A stretch of 64,000 nucleotides of DNA from NCBI RefSeq assembly GCF_036346295.1, contig NZ_CP107819.1:2728001-2792000 (forward strand). The letters run 5' to 3'. A program made the position numbers and the translations under genes. This DNA comes from Streptomyces sp. NBC_00536. Lineage in GTDB: Bacteria; Actinomycetota; Actinomycetes; Streptomycetales; Streptomycetaceae. Numbering within the stretch: the first letter of the stretch is position 1; every line of letters begins with the position of its first letter. The notes under the pieces were generated by a model. It ran no database searches. It was not told where the DNA came from and was given only the letters and a program-made list of their open reading frames with translations. Below, piece by piece: positions 38,304-47,085 of this stretch.

Positions 38304-38978
38304 ATGAACGAGAACGATCAGCAGGTGGCGCAGCCTTCCGTACCGGCACCTCCGAACCCCTACGCGGCCTACGTGTCTTCGCCGCCCCCTCCGCCGTCGA
38401 AGACGAAGCGCGCCCTGTGGGTGGTCGTGGGCGTCCTCGCGACCGCGGCGGGCCTGGTGGGCGGTCGACTGGCCATGAACGCGCTCCTGGCCGAAGACGG
38501 CCCGGTGGACGCGGGACGCTACAAGCTGGTACCGCCCGCCTCCTTCGAGGGCCTGACCCTCCAGGACTCCGGCCCGCGGGTCGACGCCATCAAGGAGGGC
38601 CAGGGAGCCCCGAAGCCCGGCACGACGCCCGTCGCCGTCGTGTACGCCGACCAGGCGGGCACCGCGCAGCTCGTCGTCAGCGGGACCGCGGGCCGCTTCA
38701 CCGACGACGACCCGGGCGCGGCGGTGACCGCGGGCATGCGGGCCATGGGCATCAAGGACGGAGTGGTCACGACGCACGAGGCCGGCACTCCCGCGGGCGG
38801 CGCGCTGCGCTGCGGCACCCTCCCGATCCAGGGCGGCACGCTCCCGATGTGCATGTGGGCCGACCACAGCTCGCTCGTGACGGTCACCGTCCCCATCGAA
38901 AACAAGCCGGTGACACTCGACGCGCTCGCGGCGCGGGCGAAGGCCCTGCGCGAGGCGATGGAGGTCCCCGCGTCGTAG
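38304..38978 (+). CDS. Membrane-anchored protein with extracytoplasmic domain, paralogue of the next gene
   Basis: A 224-residue protein with a Pro-rich cytosolic N-terminus, one membrane segment (RALWVVVGVLATAAGLVG, residues ~36–53) and an exported domain of ~165 residues. It shares landmarks with the gene that follows: YKLVPP just outside the membrane, and a paired-cysteine region LRCGTLPIQGGTLPMCMWAD near the end. The two cysteines probably form a disulfide outside the cell. No known enzymatic motif is visible; function unknown. ATG at 38304. Confidence 0.8.
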   Translation: MNENDQQVAQPSVPAPPNPYAAYVSSPPPPPSKTKRALWVVVGVLATAAGLVGGRLAMNALLAEDGPVDAGRYKLVPPASFEGLTLQDSGPRVDAIKEGQGAPKPGTTPVAVVYADQAGTAQLVVSGTAGRFTDDDPGAAVTAGMRAMGIKDGVVTTHEAGTPAGGALRCGTLPIQGGTLPMCMWADHSSLVTVTVPIENKPVTLDALAARAKALREAMEVPAS

Positions 38979-39094
38979 TCGGCTCGTAGTCGGGTCGTAG
39001 TAGTTCGGTAACTGCCGGGGCCCCGGGGCACGGTGTCACCTGCCCGTCCGTCAGGATGTGAGCAACATAAGTAGTTCCTAAGGGGGACGCGGGT

Positions 39095-40078
39095 ATGAGT
39101 TACAACCAGCCAGGTCCGTACGGCGGCCAGCAGCCGCAGCAGCCGGGACCGTACGGGGCCCAGCCGGGGCCGTACGGACAGCAGCCCCCGCCGCAGCAGC
39201 CCGGGTACGGCTACCCGCAGCAGCAGCCCGGCTACCAGCAGCCGGGCTACCCCCAGCAGCCCCCGCCCCCGCAGGCCCCGGGCTACGGCTACCCCCAGCA
39301 GCCGGGCGTCCCCCCGCAGGGCTACCCCCAGCAGCAGCCGGGTTACCAGCAGCCGGGCTACCCCCAGCCCGGGTACACGCAGCCCCCGAAGAAGTCCAAG
39401 ACGGGTGTGATCATCCTCTCGGTGGTCGTAGCGATCGCGGTCATCGGCGGCGCGGGCTACTACTTCACCCAGGGCGGCGGCTCGGGCGGCTCCATCTCGG
39501 CCGACACCAAGGGCTACAAGCTGGTGCCGCCGGAGACGGTCAACGACTTCAAGAAGGACCCGACTTACACGGAGAAGCCCTTCAGCGACAAGGACAAGCA
39601 GGAGGCCGAGGCGGCGGGCATCAAGAACGCCACCCAGGTGGGCATGGCCTATCAGTCCGGCGATCCGAAGAACCCGCTGCTGACCAAGGGGCTCAGCTTC
39701 AAGGGCGTCTACGGCGACATCGCCGACCCCGAGAAGACGGTGGACGGTTACTTCGCCATGGTCAAGATGAACACCACCAAAGACCCGAAGAGCAGTGAGG
39801 TCGAGCTCGTCGGAAGCCCCAAGACGATGAGTCCGGCCGGCTTCAAGGGCGCCGTACTGAAGTGCCAGGAGGCCAAGTTCACCTCGAAGGACGCGGCCGC
39901 CTCCAAGGGGCCCAAGGGAGGCACGCTCCCGATCTGCATCTGGGGTGACTACAGCACCCTGAGCGTGGTCAGCGCCTCGGACGTCGCCTCCCTGCTGGCC
40001 GGCAAGCCGGGCTTCACCCTGGAGCAGACCGCCGACCTCGCGGCGAAGCTGTACAACACGGCCCGCGTCAAGGCCTGA
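39095..40078 (+). CDS. Pro/Gln/Tyr-repeat membrane-anchored protein
   Basis: A 327-residue protein. Residues 1–98 are disordered and made of (P)QQPGY and GPYG repeats. A single membrane segment ([21 protein letters not shown], ~103–123) leads to an exported domain with [12 protein letters not shown] and, near the end, KCQEAKF followed by [13 protein letters not shown]. The exported domain is related to that of the preceding gene, so the pair arose by duplication and divergence. The N-terminal tract resembles the PQQPGY-type cytosolic heads common in Streptomyces membrane proteins. Function unknown. AAGGGGGACG precedes the ATG. Confidence 0.85.
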   Translation: MSYNQPGPYGGQQPQQPGPYGAQPGPYGQQPPPQQPGYGYPQQQPGYQQPGYPQQPPPPQAPGYGYPQQPGVPPQGYPQQQPGYQQPGYPQPGYTQPPKKSKTGVIILSVVVAIAVIGGAGYYFTQGGGSGGSISADTKGYKLVPPETVNDFKKDPTYTEKPFSDKDKQEAEAAGIKNATQVGMAYQSGDPKNPLLTKGLSFKGVYGDIADPEKTVDGYFAMVKMNTTKDPKSSEVELVGSPKTMSPAGFKGAVLKCQEAKFTSKDAAASKGPKGGTLPICIWGDYSTLSVVSASDVASLLAGKPGFTLEQTADLAAKLYNTARVKA

Positions 40079-40132
40079 TCGCAACGACGGTCGGCGCGGG
40101 GCGACGCCCCGGCGCCGACCAGTCCCGCGTTC

Positions 40133-40405
40133 TTATCGCTGGGCTTCAGCGCAAGCCGTGTAAACGTCGCTGTCCTTCACTCCGATGTTCTTCAGGCCGA
40201 AATAGCAGCTGTCCCAGTCCGTGATCAATACTCCCTCGCCGGCATCACATGCCGCCTTCACAAGCGGACCCACGTTGTAGCCAACGTTGCTCAGGAATTG
40301 ACGGCAGTCATACGTATCGGCCGATGCCGGGGACGCCGCCACCATGGGCACCACAGCCGCGGCAAACGTGGCCGCCAAAACGCCGAACGTACGCTTCTTC
40401 TTCAT
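40133..40405 (-). CDS. Small secreted four-cysteine protein
   Basis: A 90-residue protein with a classic Sec signal peptide: MKKKRTFG, a hydrophobic stretch and cleavage after SPASA at residue 29. The mature 61 residues hold four cysteines (C34, C53, C67, C85) that can form two disulfides, and a Tyr/Trp-rich middle. It starts at the ATG at 40405. It lies between the clpX terminator and the convergent repeat protein and so has its own promoter region (40,406–40,518). I recognise no family with certainty. Confidence 0.75.
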   Translation of the reverse strand: MKKKRTFGVLAATFAAAVVPMVAASPASADTYDCRQFLSNVGYNVGPLVKAACDAGEGVLITDWDSCYFGLKNIGVKDSDVYTACAEAQR

Positions 40406-40518
40406 ACTCTCGCCCCTTCAGGGAATGGTTGGCGAGAGCCAGTTGATCAAGAAGCCCTTCCCGGCGACAGGTCACATAGAACATATGGCCGATTCTCAGG
40501 GACTGAAGTCCTGAACAC

Positions 40519-40560
40519 ACGAGGAGGGGCGCCCCGGTCATCCGGGGCGCCCCTCCTCGT
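40519..40560 (-). terminator. Terminator of clpX
   Basis: A 19-bp perfect stem (40519–40537 with 40542–40560) with loop TCAT, 19 bases past the clpX stop. Confidence 0.92.
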
Positions 40561-40579
40561 ACGTCCGTACCTGCGGCCG

Positions 40580-41866
40580 TTACGCCGACTTCTCCTGCGG
40601 GCCCTGGTCCTTCGGGACGATCCGCGGGACCAGCGTGGGGTTCACGTTGGAGCGGACGACCTCCGAGGTGACGACGACGCGGGCCACGTCCTTGCGGGAC
40701 GGGACCTCGTACATCACCGACATCAGGACCTCTTCCATGATGGCGCGCAGACCACGCGCGCCCGTCTGGCGGAGGATCGCCTGGTCCGCGATGGCTTCGA
40801 GGGCCTCGCGCTCGAAGTCCAGCTCGACCCCGTCGAGTTCGAACAGCCTTTGGTACTGCTTCACCAGGGCGTTGCGCGGCTCGATCAGGATCTGCAGCAG
40901 GGCCTCGCGGTCGAGGTTGTGCACCGAGGTGATGACGGGGAGGCGGCCGATGAACTCGGGGATCATCCCGAACTTCACCAGGTCCTCCGGCATGACCTCG
41001 TGGAACTGGTCGCTGGCCTCGATCTCGCGCTTCGAGCGGATCGTCGCCCCGAAGCCGATGCCCTTGGCCCCGGCGCGCGACTCGATGATCTTCTCCAGGC
41101 CGGAGAAGGCTCCGCCCACGATGAAGAGCACGTTCGTCGTGTCGATCTGGATGAATTCCTGGTGCGGGTGCTTCCGGCCGCCCTGCGGCGGGACGGAGGC
41201 GGTCGTGCCTTCCAGGATCTTCAGCAGGGCCTGCTGGACGCCCTCGCCCGACACATCGCGCGTGATCGACGGGTTCTCGCTCTTGCGGGCCACCTTGTCG
41301 ATCTCGTCGATGTAGATGATCCCGGTCTCGGCCTTCTTGACGTCGTAGTCCGCGGCCTGGATCAGCTTGAGCAGGATGTTCTCGACGTCCTCGCCGACAT
41401 ACCCGGCTTCGGTCAGCGCCGTCGCGTCGGCGATGGCGAACGGGACGTTGAGCATGCGCGCGAGCGTCTGGGCCAGCAGCGTCTTGCCGGAACCCGTGGG
41501 TCCCAGCAGGAGGATGTTGGACTTCGCGAGTTCGATCGCGTCGTCCCGGCCCTGCGCGCCGCCGTTCTCGCCGGCCTGGACGCGCTTGTAGTGGTTGTAC
41601 ACCGCGACGGAGAGCGCCTTCTTCGCCGGCTCCTGGCCGACGACGTAGCCCTCCAGGAACTCGTAGATCTCACGAGGCTTGGGGAGTTCCTCCCACCTGA
41701 CCTCGGAGGTCTCGGCGAGCTCCTCTTCGATGATCTCGTTGCAGAGGTCGATGCACTCGTCGCAGATGTACACACCGGGACCTGCGATGAGCTTCTTCAC
41801 CTGCTTCTGGCTCTTTCCGCAGAACGAGCACTTGAGCAGGTCGCCACCATCACCGATGCGTGCCAC
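40580..41866 (-). CDS. clpX: ATP-dependent Clp protease unfoldase ClpX
   Basis: A 428-residue AAA+ unfoldase that feeds tagged proteins to ClpP. The N-terminal zinc domain has C13-S-F-C16 and C35-D-E-C38. Walker A is GPTGSGKT, Walker B is [12 protein letters not shown], the pore loop is GYVGED and the sensor is GARGLRAI. The ClpP-binding loop is IGFGATI. The GTG at 41866 gives [17 protein letters not shown], the normal N-terminus, with AAGGGG about 9 bases upstream. It lies about 150 bases after clpP2. Confidence 0.96.
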   Translation of the reverse strand: MARIGDGGDLLKCSFCGKSQKQVKKLIAGPGVYICDECIDLCNEIIEEELAETSEVRWEELPKPREIYEFLEGYVVGQEPAKKALSVAVYNHYKRVQAGENGGAQGRDDAIELAKSNILLLGPTGSGKTLLAQTLARMLNVPFAIADATALTEAGYVGEDVENILLKLIQAADYDVKKAETGIIYIDEIDKVARKSENPSITRDVSGEGVQQALLKILEGTTASVPPQGGRKHPHQEFIQIDTTNVLFIVGGAFSGLEKIIESRAGAKGIGFGATIRSKREIEASDQFHEVMPEDLVKFGMIPEFIGRLPVITSVHNLDREALLQILIEPRNALVKQYQRLFELDGVELDFEREALEAIADQAILRQTGARGLRAIMEEVLMSVMYEVPSRKDVARVVVTSEVVRSNVNPTLVPRIVPKDQGPQEKSA

Positions 41867-42017
41867 GAGGTGCTTCCCCTTCGCCTGGGAGACGCCTGGT
41901 TCAGCGCTCCTGGTGCCTCTATCCGACGGTACCTTGCCAAGTGCCCCCCGCGGGGCCCCCTTGACGTGGTTCACATCGCCTTCTGCGATGTGCGGCCACG
42001 CCAAGGGGTGGCAAGGA

Positions 42018-42692
42018 TCAGACCGCGTTGCTCTTGCGGGTGGAGACGATCTGGTCGATCAGGCCGTACGCGAGCGCGTCCTCGGCCGTCAGGATCTTGT
42101 CGCGCTCGATGTCGTCGCGGATCTTCTCCAGCGGCGTCGTCGAGTGCTTGGCCAGCATGGTCTCCAGCTGGTCGCGCATGCGCAGGATCTCGTTGGCCGC
42201 GATCTCCAGGTCGGAGAGCTGCTCGCGGCCGGTGCCGCCGGACGGCTGGTGGATCAGCACGCGGGCGTTCGGCAGCGCCATGCGCTTGCCCGGAGTACCG
42301 GCGGCCAGCAGGACGGCGGCGGCGGAGGCCGCCTGGCCCATGCAGACCGTCTGGATGTCCGGCTTCACGAACTGCATCGTGTCGTAGATCGCCGTCAGCG
42401 CGGTGAAGGAGCCACCGGGGCTGTTGATGTAGATGGAGATGTCGCGGTCCGGGTCCATCGACTCCAGGCACAGCAGCTGCGCCATGACGTCGTTGGCGGA
42501 CGCGTCGTCGATCTGCACGCCGAGGAAGATCACGCGCTCCTCGAAGAGCTTCGCGTACGGGTCGTACTCGCGCACGCCCTGCGAGGTGCGCTCGACGAAG
42601 CGCGGGATGACGTAGCGGTTGTCCACCTGCGGACCGGTGTGGAGGCCGCTCGCGGGAGAGAGGTTGTTCATGTACATCGGGGTTTTCACCAT
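42018..42692 (-). CDS. clpP2: ATP-dependent Clp protease proteolytic subunit 2
   Basis: A 224-residue serine peptidase subunit. The triad includes S123 in [10 protein letters not shown] and H148 in VLIHQPSGG; the SPGGSFTA oxyanion region is present. Streptomyces ClpP1 and ClpP2 normally act as a pair encoded in tandem. An internal ATG (MNNLSPASG, residue 8) is an alternative start. It begins 90 bases after clpP1. Confidence 0.94.
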   Translation of the reverse strand: MVKTPMYMNNLSPASGLHTGPQVDNRYVIPRFVERTSQGVREYDPYAKLFEERVIFLGVQIDDASANDVMAQLLCLESMDPDRDISIYINSPGGSFTALTAIYDTMQFVKPDIQTVCMGQAASAAAVLLAAGTPGKRMALPNARVLIHQPSGGTGREQLSDLEIAANEILRMRDQLETMLAKHSTTPLEKIRDDIERDKILTAEDALAYGLIDQIVSTRKSNAV

Positions 42693-42782
42693 CCTGGTGG
42701 CGTTCTGCGGGCTGTCGGCTGGGCTGGTACGTGCGGTGCGTGCCCGGGGGTCCCGGAGCGGGTCCCCCGGTGCCGCCGGGGA

Positions 42783-43400
42783 TCAGGCCCCGGTGCCACC
42801 GCCGCCCGGCACGTTGGACGCGGCCGAGATGATCTCGTCGATGAGGCCGTACTCCTTGGCCTCCTCGGAGGTGAACCAGCGGTCGCGGTCACCGTCGCGG
42901 ATGATCGCCTCGACGGTCTGGCCCGAGTGGAACGCGGTGATCTCGGCCATGCGCTGCTTGGTGCGCAGCAGGTACTGGGCCTGGATCTTGATGTCGGAGG
43001 CGGTGCCGCCGATGCCCGCGGAACCCTGGTGCATCAGGATGTCGGTGTTCGGCAGGGCGAAACGCTTGCCCTTGGCGCCACCGGTGAGCAGGAACTGGCC
43101 CATCGAGGCCGCCATGCCCATGCCGATGGTGACGACGTCGTTGGGGATGTACTGCATGGTGTCGTAGACGGCCATGCCGGCCGTCACCGAGCCACCGGGG
43201 CTGTTGATGTACAGGAAGATGTCCTTCTCCGGCTCGGCGGCCAGGAGGAGGAGCTGCGCCGTGATCTTGTTCGCGATGTCGTCGTCGACCTGCTGACCGA
43301 GGAAGATGATGCGCTCGCCGAGCAGCCGGTTGTAGACATGGTCGCCGAGGCCGCCACCGATGGACGGCTCACCCGCGGCGTAAGGCTTCAGATTCGTCAC
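42783..43400 (-). CDS. clpP1: ATP-dependent Clp protease proteolytic subunit 1
   Basis: A 205-residue serine peptidase subunit with catalytic S99 ([10 protein letters not shown]) and H124 (ILMHQGSAG). The C-terminus is Gly-rich. The GTG at 43400 ([13 protein letters not shown]) has AGGTGG 5 bases upstream and is preferred over the open extension to 43508. First gene of the clpP1–clpP2–clpX run; in Streptomyces ClpP1 levels affect development. Confidence 0.94.
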   Translation of the reverse strand: MTNLKPYAAGEPSIGGGLGDHVYNRLLGERIIFLGQQVDDDIANKITAQLLLLAAEPEKDIFLYINSPGGSVTAGMAVYDTMQYIPNDVVTIGMGMAASMGQFLLTGGAKGKRFALPNTDILMHQGSAGIGGTASDIKIQAQYLLRTKQRMAEITAFHSGQTVEAIIRDGDRDRWFTSEEAKEYGLIDEIISAASNVPGGGGTGA

Positions 43401-43610
43401 GTATCCACCTGCTCGTCTCCGACGGCTAACGTGCCGTCTCAGCGTCTCTTTCAGGGGCCGCGGCTCGGCCGGCGAGGACCTGTCCGCCGTGTCCGGGTAC
43501 TCCCGCAACCCTCGTATTCATGGACCCTAACGCGCAGGTCGGACAACGCCATCCCGCTTCCCGAACTGTTCGCTCGGAGCGCAAGGTACGAAGCCCCCCG
43601 CGGGGCCATG

Positions 43611-43648
43611 CCGAAGGGCCCGGACGCACACGCGTCCGGGCCCTTCGG
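43611..43648 (-). terminator. Terminator of tig
   Basis: A 17-bp perfect stem (43611–43627 with 43632–43648), loop ACAC, 73 bases past the tig stop. Confidence 0.88.
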
Positions 43649-43721
43649 GCACTGCTCGGGTCCTGCTCAGGTGCTGCTCAGAAGCCTTGCGAGGGGGCCG
43701 TGACCGACCCCCTGTCCGGGC

Positions 43722-45128
43722 TTACTTGGCCTCTTCGGCCTTCGCCTCATCGGCGTCGGTCTCGTCGGCGCCGGCGTCGACGACAGCTTCGACCGTCTCG
43801 GCGGCCTGCTCCTCGTCCTCGTCCGACAGGTCGACCTCGACACCGTTGGTGTCGACGACCTTGGCGGCCTCCACGACGACCGCGAGGGCCTTGCCGCGGG
43901 CGACCTCGCCGACCAGCATCGGGACCTGGTTGCCCTCGACGACGGCCTGGGCGAACTGGTCCGGGGACATGCCGGAGGACTGCGCGCGACGCATGAGGTG
44001 CTCGGTGAGCTCCTCCTGGTTCACGTTCAGCTTCTCCTTGTTGACCAGCTCGTCGAGGAGGAACTGGGTCTTGATGCCCTTGACGGCCTGCTCACGGGTC
44101 TCGGCGTCGAACTCCTCGACCGTCTTGCCCTGGATCTCCAGGTACTTCTCGAGGGTCAGGCCCATCTGGCCCAGCTGGTGGTGTTCCAGGCTGTGCTTGC
44201 GGGTGTTGACCTCGTCCTCGAGGAGCTTCTCGGGGATCGGGACCTCGGCCAGCTCCAGGAACTTCTCCAGCACGCGCTCCTGGGCCTGGGTGGCCTGGTC
44301 GTACTGCTTCATGTTCTCGAGGCGCTTGCGGCTGTCGGCCTTCATGTCCGCCAGCGTGTCGAACTCGCTCGCGGTCTGGGCGAACTCGTCGTCCAGCTCC
44401 GGCAGCTCACGGGCGGAAACCTTGGTGACCTTCACGGTGACCTCGGCGTCCTTGCCCTCGGCGGAGCCGCCCTTGAGCTGGGAGGTGAAGGTGGCCTCGC
44501 CACCGGCCTCCAGGCCGGTCACGGCCTCGTCGATGCCTTCGAGCAGCTCGCCCGAGCCGATGGTGTACGAGACGTCGGAAGCGACACCGTCCTCGAGCAC
44601 CTCGCCGTCGACCTTGGCTTCCAGGTCGATGGTGACGACGTCGCCCTCGACGGCCGCGCGCTCGACGACGCTGGTGGTCGCGAAGCGGCCGCGCAGCTGC
44701 TCGATCGACTTCTCGACGTCCTCGTCGGTGACCTCGACCGCGTCGACCTCGACCTCGATGCCGGAGTAGTCCGGGATCTCGACGGTCGGGCGGATGTCGA
44801 CCTCGGCGGTGAAGGCCAGCAGTTCGCCGTCCTTCAGCTCCGTGATGTCGACCTCGGGCTGGCCCAGCGGGTTGACCTCGGCTTCGTTGACCGCCTCGGT
44901 GTAGAACTTCGGGAGGGCGTCGTTGACGGCCTCCTCCAGCACAGCACCGCGGCCGAAGCGCTGGTCGATGACTCGGGCCGGGATCTTGCCCTTACGGAAG
45001 CCCTTCACCGTGACCTGCTGGTTGATCTTCTTGTACGCCGCGTCGAGGCTGTCCTTGAGCTCCTCGAAGGGCACCTCAACAGTGAACCGAACCCGAGTCG
45101 GGTTCAGGGTCTCCACGGCGCTCTTCAC
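43722..45128 (-). CDS. tig: Trigger factor (ribosome-associated chaperone / PPIase)
   Basis: A 468-residue chaperone that binds at the ribosome exit. The ribosome-binding signature [10 protein letters not shown] is near residue 42, the FKBP-like domain is about 150–240 ([18 protein letters not shown]), and the helical chaperone domain follows. The final ~50 residues are very acidic ([18 protein letters not shown]), as is usual in actinobacteria. The ATG at 45128 has GGAGAC upstream. It precedes clpP1 on the same strand with a strong terminator between them. Confidence 0.95.
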   Translation of the reverse strand: MKSAVETLNPTRVRFTVEVPFEELKDSLDAAYKKINQQVTVKGFRKGKIPARVIDQRFGRGAVLEEAVNDALPKFYTEAVNEAEVNPLGQPEVDITELKDGELLAFTAEVDIRPTVEIPDYSGIEVEVDAVEVTDEDVEKSIEQLRGRFATTSVVERAAVEGDVVTIDLEAKVDGEVLEDGVASDVSYTIGSGELLEGIDEAVTGLEAGGEATFTSQLKGGSAEGKDAEVTVKVTKVSARELPELDDEFAQTASEFDTLADMKADSRKRLENMKQYDQATQAQERVLEKFLELAEVPIPEKLLEDEVNTRKHSLEHHQLGQMGLTLEKYLEIQGKTVEEFDAETREQAVKGIKTQFLLDELVNKEKLNVNQEELTEHLMRRAQSSGMSPDQFAQAVVEGNQVPMLVGEVARGKALAVVVEAAKVVDTNGVEVDLSDEDEEQAAETVEAVVDAGADETDADEAKAEEAK

Positions 45129-45321
45129 GGTTAGGTCTCCTTGTGGCTGACTGCTGGGGTCTGCTGTCGCTGCGATTCAGCGGTTCAGCGGATCGGGCCC
45201 GGTACATCAGACACACGGGCACGCAGCTTGCATAGTAACCGCAAGCGGTAAGCAGCCCACAACGCGATCTTCGTCATGACCACGCCGGAGGCGCCGCTGA
45301 AGACGGCGCTGGAGATGATGC

Positions 45322-45398
45322 TGGTCGGGGTGGCCGGATTCGAACCGACGACCTTCCGCTCCCAAAGCGGACGCGCTACCAAGCTGCGCCACACCCCG
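45322..45398 (-). tRNA. tRNA-Pro (anticodon UGG)
   Basis: The reverse strand folds as a 77-base cloverleaf including an encoded CCA: acceptor CGGGGTG/CACCCCG, anticodon stem TCCGC/GCGGA with loop TTTGGGA (anticodon TGG), and T-loop TTCGAAT. It lies just upstream of tig on the same strand. Confidence 0.95.
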
Positions 45399-45578
45399 TC
45401 GGTGCGACACGTAGGGTACATGCCCGGAGACGTTCCGACGCGCGCGCGTGGGGAACGGGAGATACATGGCCGACACACACGGCTGGGACACACGACCCGG
45501 AATGCGGTGTGCACCCGCCCGCCGGAACCCGCTAGGATGCTGCGTGTGCCACGGTCCCCGACCTCCGGCACGCGCTGT

Positions 45579-45649
45579 GCGGGCGTAGCTCAATGGTAGA
45601 GCCCTAGTCTTCCAAACTAGCTACGCGGGTTCGATTCCCGTCGCCCGCT
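45579..45649 (+). tRNA. tRNA-Gly (anticodon UCC), integration target of the AICE
   Basis: A 71-base cloverleaf: acceptor GCGGGCG/CGCCCGC, anticodon stem CTAGT/ACTAG, loop CTTCCAA (anticodon TCC), T-loop TTCGATT. No CCA is encoded. The last 42 bases lie in the 44-bp sequence repeated at 62,135–62,178, so the 3' half is supplied by the element while the tRNA stays intact. Confidence 0.96.
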
Positions 45650-45651
45650 CT
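45608..45651 (+). repeat. attL: attL core (44-bp direct repeat)
   Basis: Identical over 44 bases to 62135–62178. It starts at the end of the anticodon stem of tRNA-Gly and runs 2 bases past the gene. The integrase gene ends 68 bases away. Confidence 0.93.
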
Positions 45652-45659
45652 GAAGCACT

Positions 45660-45698
45660 AAGGGCCAGGTCAGAGGATGTTTCCTCCGCCTGGCCCTT
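45660..45698. terminator. Hairpin between tRNA-Gly and the integrase gene
   Basis: Arms 45660–45669/45689–45698 (10 bp) enclose a second stem GAGGA/TCCTC. It lies between the tRNA and the convergent integrase. A diverged copy with compensating changes occurs at 62,186–62,228. Confidence 0.8.
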
Positions 45699-45718
45699 CG
45701 TCGTTCCCGGGGCGGCGA

Positions 45719-46882
45719 TCAGCTCCGCGTGCCCCCTGCGTGCCCCTTCCGCTGTGGATCTTCCTTCGTGCCCTTGGCTCTCTTGCGGCCCTTCTTCACG
45801 AGGCCGCTCAGCGCGTCGGCGATCAGCCGGTCCCGGTCGGCGCTCGCGTGCTGGTAGATCAGCGCGGCGCGGGCGGTGCTGTGGCCCATCCGCGTCATCA
45901 ACTCCCGCGTGCTGGCCCCCGTCGACGCGGCGAGCGTGTTGCCCGTGTGCCGAAGGTCATGGAAGTGCAGTCCCTTGACCCCCGCCTCACGGCACGCCTT
46001 CTGCCACAGCCGGTTGAAGTGGTTCCGGCGCGGGGTCGCCCCCTTGGCCCCCACGAAGACACGCCCGTCGGCGCCTGCCTCGGCGTACCTCTTCAGATGT
46101 TCGTCGAGGTCCGGAAGGATCACCCCAGGGATGGAGACCGTCCTCTTACCCGCGGCGCTCTTCGGCGCCTTGATCTCCCGCTGCCCGTTGCTCAGCTCGG
46201 CGACGGCCCGCCGGACGCGCACGGCCCCGTGCTCCGTGTCGACATCCCGTCGGTGCAGGCCGATCAGCTCGCCCCAGCGCAGTCCGAGAAACCCGGCCAT
46301 GAGCACGAGGGCTCGATAGCGCGGCTGTATCGCGTCGGCCAGCGCGTAGACCTCCTTGACCGTGGCGGTCGGCCGCTCCGGCGTGTGGACGCTGCTGGCT
46401 CCCTTGACCTGGCAGGGATTGCGCCGGATCAGCTCGTCGGACACGGCCGTCCCCAGGATGGCCCGGAGCAGGGCGTAGGCCTTGGCCACAGTGATGGTCC
46501 CGGTCCCGCCGGCCAGCTTGTCGGCACGCCAGCTGCGTACCAGGGGCGGCGAGATCTCCGCCAGGTGGACGGCGCCGAGGACCGGCTCCAGGTGGTGCTT
46601 GAGGAGCGAGCCGTAGAGCTGCCGCGTGGTGCTGGTCAGCTCGCGCTCCTTGATCCAGGCGACGGCGTACGGCCCGAAGGCGACCTTCCCGGCGTCCGGA
46701 TCCTGCCAGTCGCCCCGGCGCATCTCGGTCTGCTTGTCGGCGAGCCAGTCGTCGGCGTCCCTCTTCGTACGGAACGTCTCGGGCGCGGGACGGAGCTGTC
46801 CGTCCGGGCCGAGGTACCGGGCCTGGTACCGGCCGGAGGGCAGCTTGCGAACCCGGCCGAACGGTCGACGCTTCCCGGCCAT
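45719..46882 (-). CDS. int: Tyrosine site-specific integrase
   Basis: A 387-residue recombinase that inserts the element into tRNA-Gly. An AP2-like arm-binding region (~1–50) and SAM-like domain (~60–150) precede the catalytic domain. Its Arg is in LGLRWGELIGL, the H-x-x-R box is HFHDLRHTG, the next box is RMGHSTARAAL, and the nucleophile Tyr is in LIYQHAS. The Lys-rich tail is disordered. The start ATG overlaps the excisionase stop (TGATG), and the stop is next to attL, the standard AICE arrangement. Confidence 0.95.
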   Translation of the reverse strand: MAGKRRPFGRVRKLPSGRYQARYLGPDGQLRPAPETFRTKRDADDWLADKQTEMRRGDWQDPDAGKVAFGPYAVAWIKERELTSTTRQLYGSLLKHHLEPVLGAVHLAEISPPLVRSWRADKLAGGTGTITVAKAYALLRAILGTAVSDELIRRNPCQVKGASSVHTPERPTATVKEVYALADAIQPRYRALVLMAGFLGLRWGELIGLHRRDVDTEHGAVRVRRAVAELSNGQREIKAPKSAAGKRTVSIPGVILPDLDEHLKRYAEAGADGRVFVGAKGATPRRNHFNRLWQKACREAGVKGLHFHDLRHTGNTLAASTGASTRELMTRMGHSTARAALIYQHASADRDRLIADALSGLVKKGRKRAKGTKEDPQRKGHAGGTRS

Positions 46883-47085
46883 CAGGCAGCCACCCCCATC
46901 CGGCGGCGACGCGGCTCGACGGTGTTCGCGGCGAGGTACTCGCGCACCGCGCTTTCCGGGATGCGGACGTGACGGCCGACCTTCACGTAGGTGATCCGCC
47001 GCTCTTCCACGAGGCGACGGGGGAACCGCACGGTGGTGCCGAGCAGTTCGGCGACCTGGACGACGTTGAGGAAACGCTCATTCAT
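46882..47085 (-). CDS. xis: Excisionase (helix-turn-helix, MerR-like)
   Basis: A 67-residue DNA-binding protein with NVVQVAELLGTTVRFPRRL, a winged-helix excisionase fold, and YVKVGRHVRIPESAVREYL. It directs Int toward excision. It overlaps both neighbours: its start lies 8 bases inside the RepSA stop region (ATGAATGA), and its stop overlaps the int start, so rep–xis–int are translated as one unit. Confidence 0.92.
   Translation of the reverse strand: MNERFLNVVQVAELLGTTVRFPRRLVEERRITYVKVGRHVRIPESAVREYLAANTVEPRRRRMGVAA

Noticed and set aside
39100..39390. Repeated CAGCAGCC / CCGGGCTAC tracts
   Set aside because: They encode the QQPGY head of a membrane protein. They are not a mobile or CRISPR repeat.
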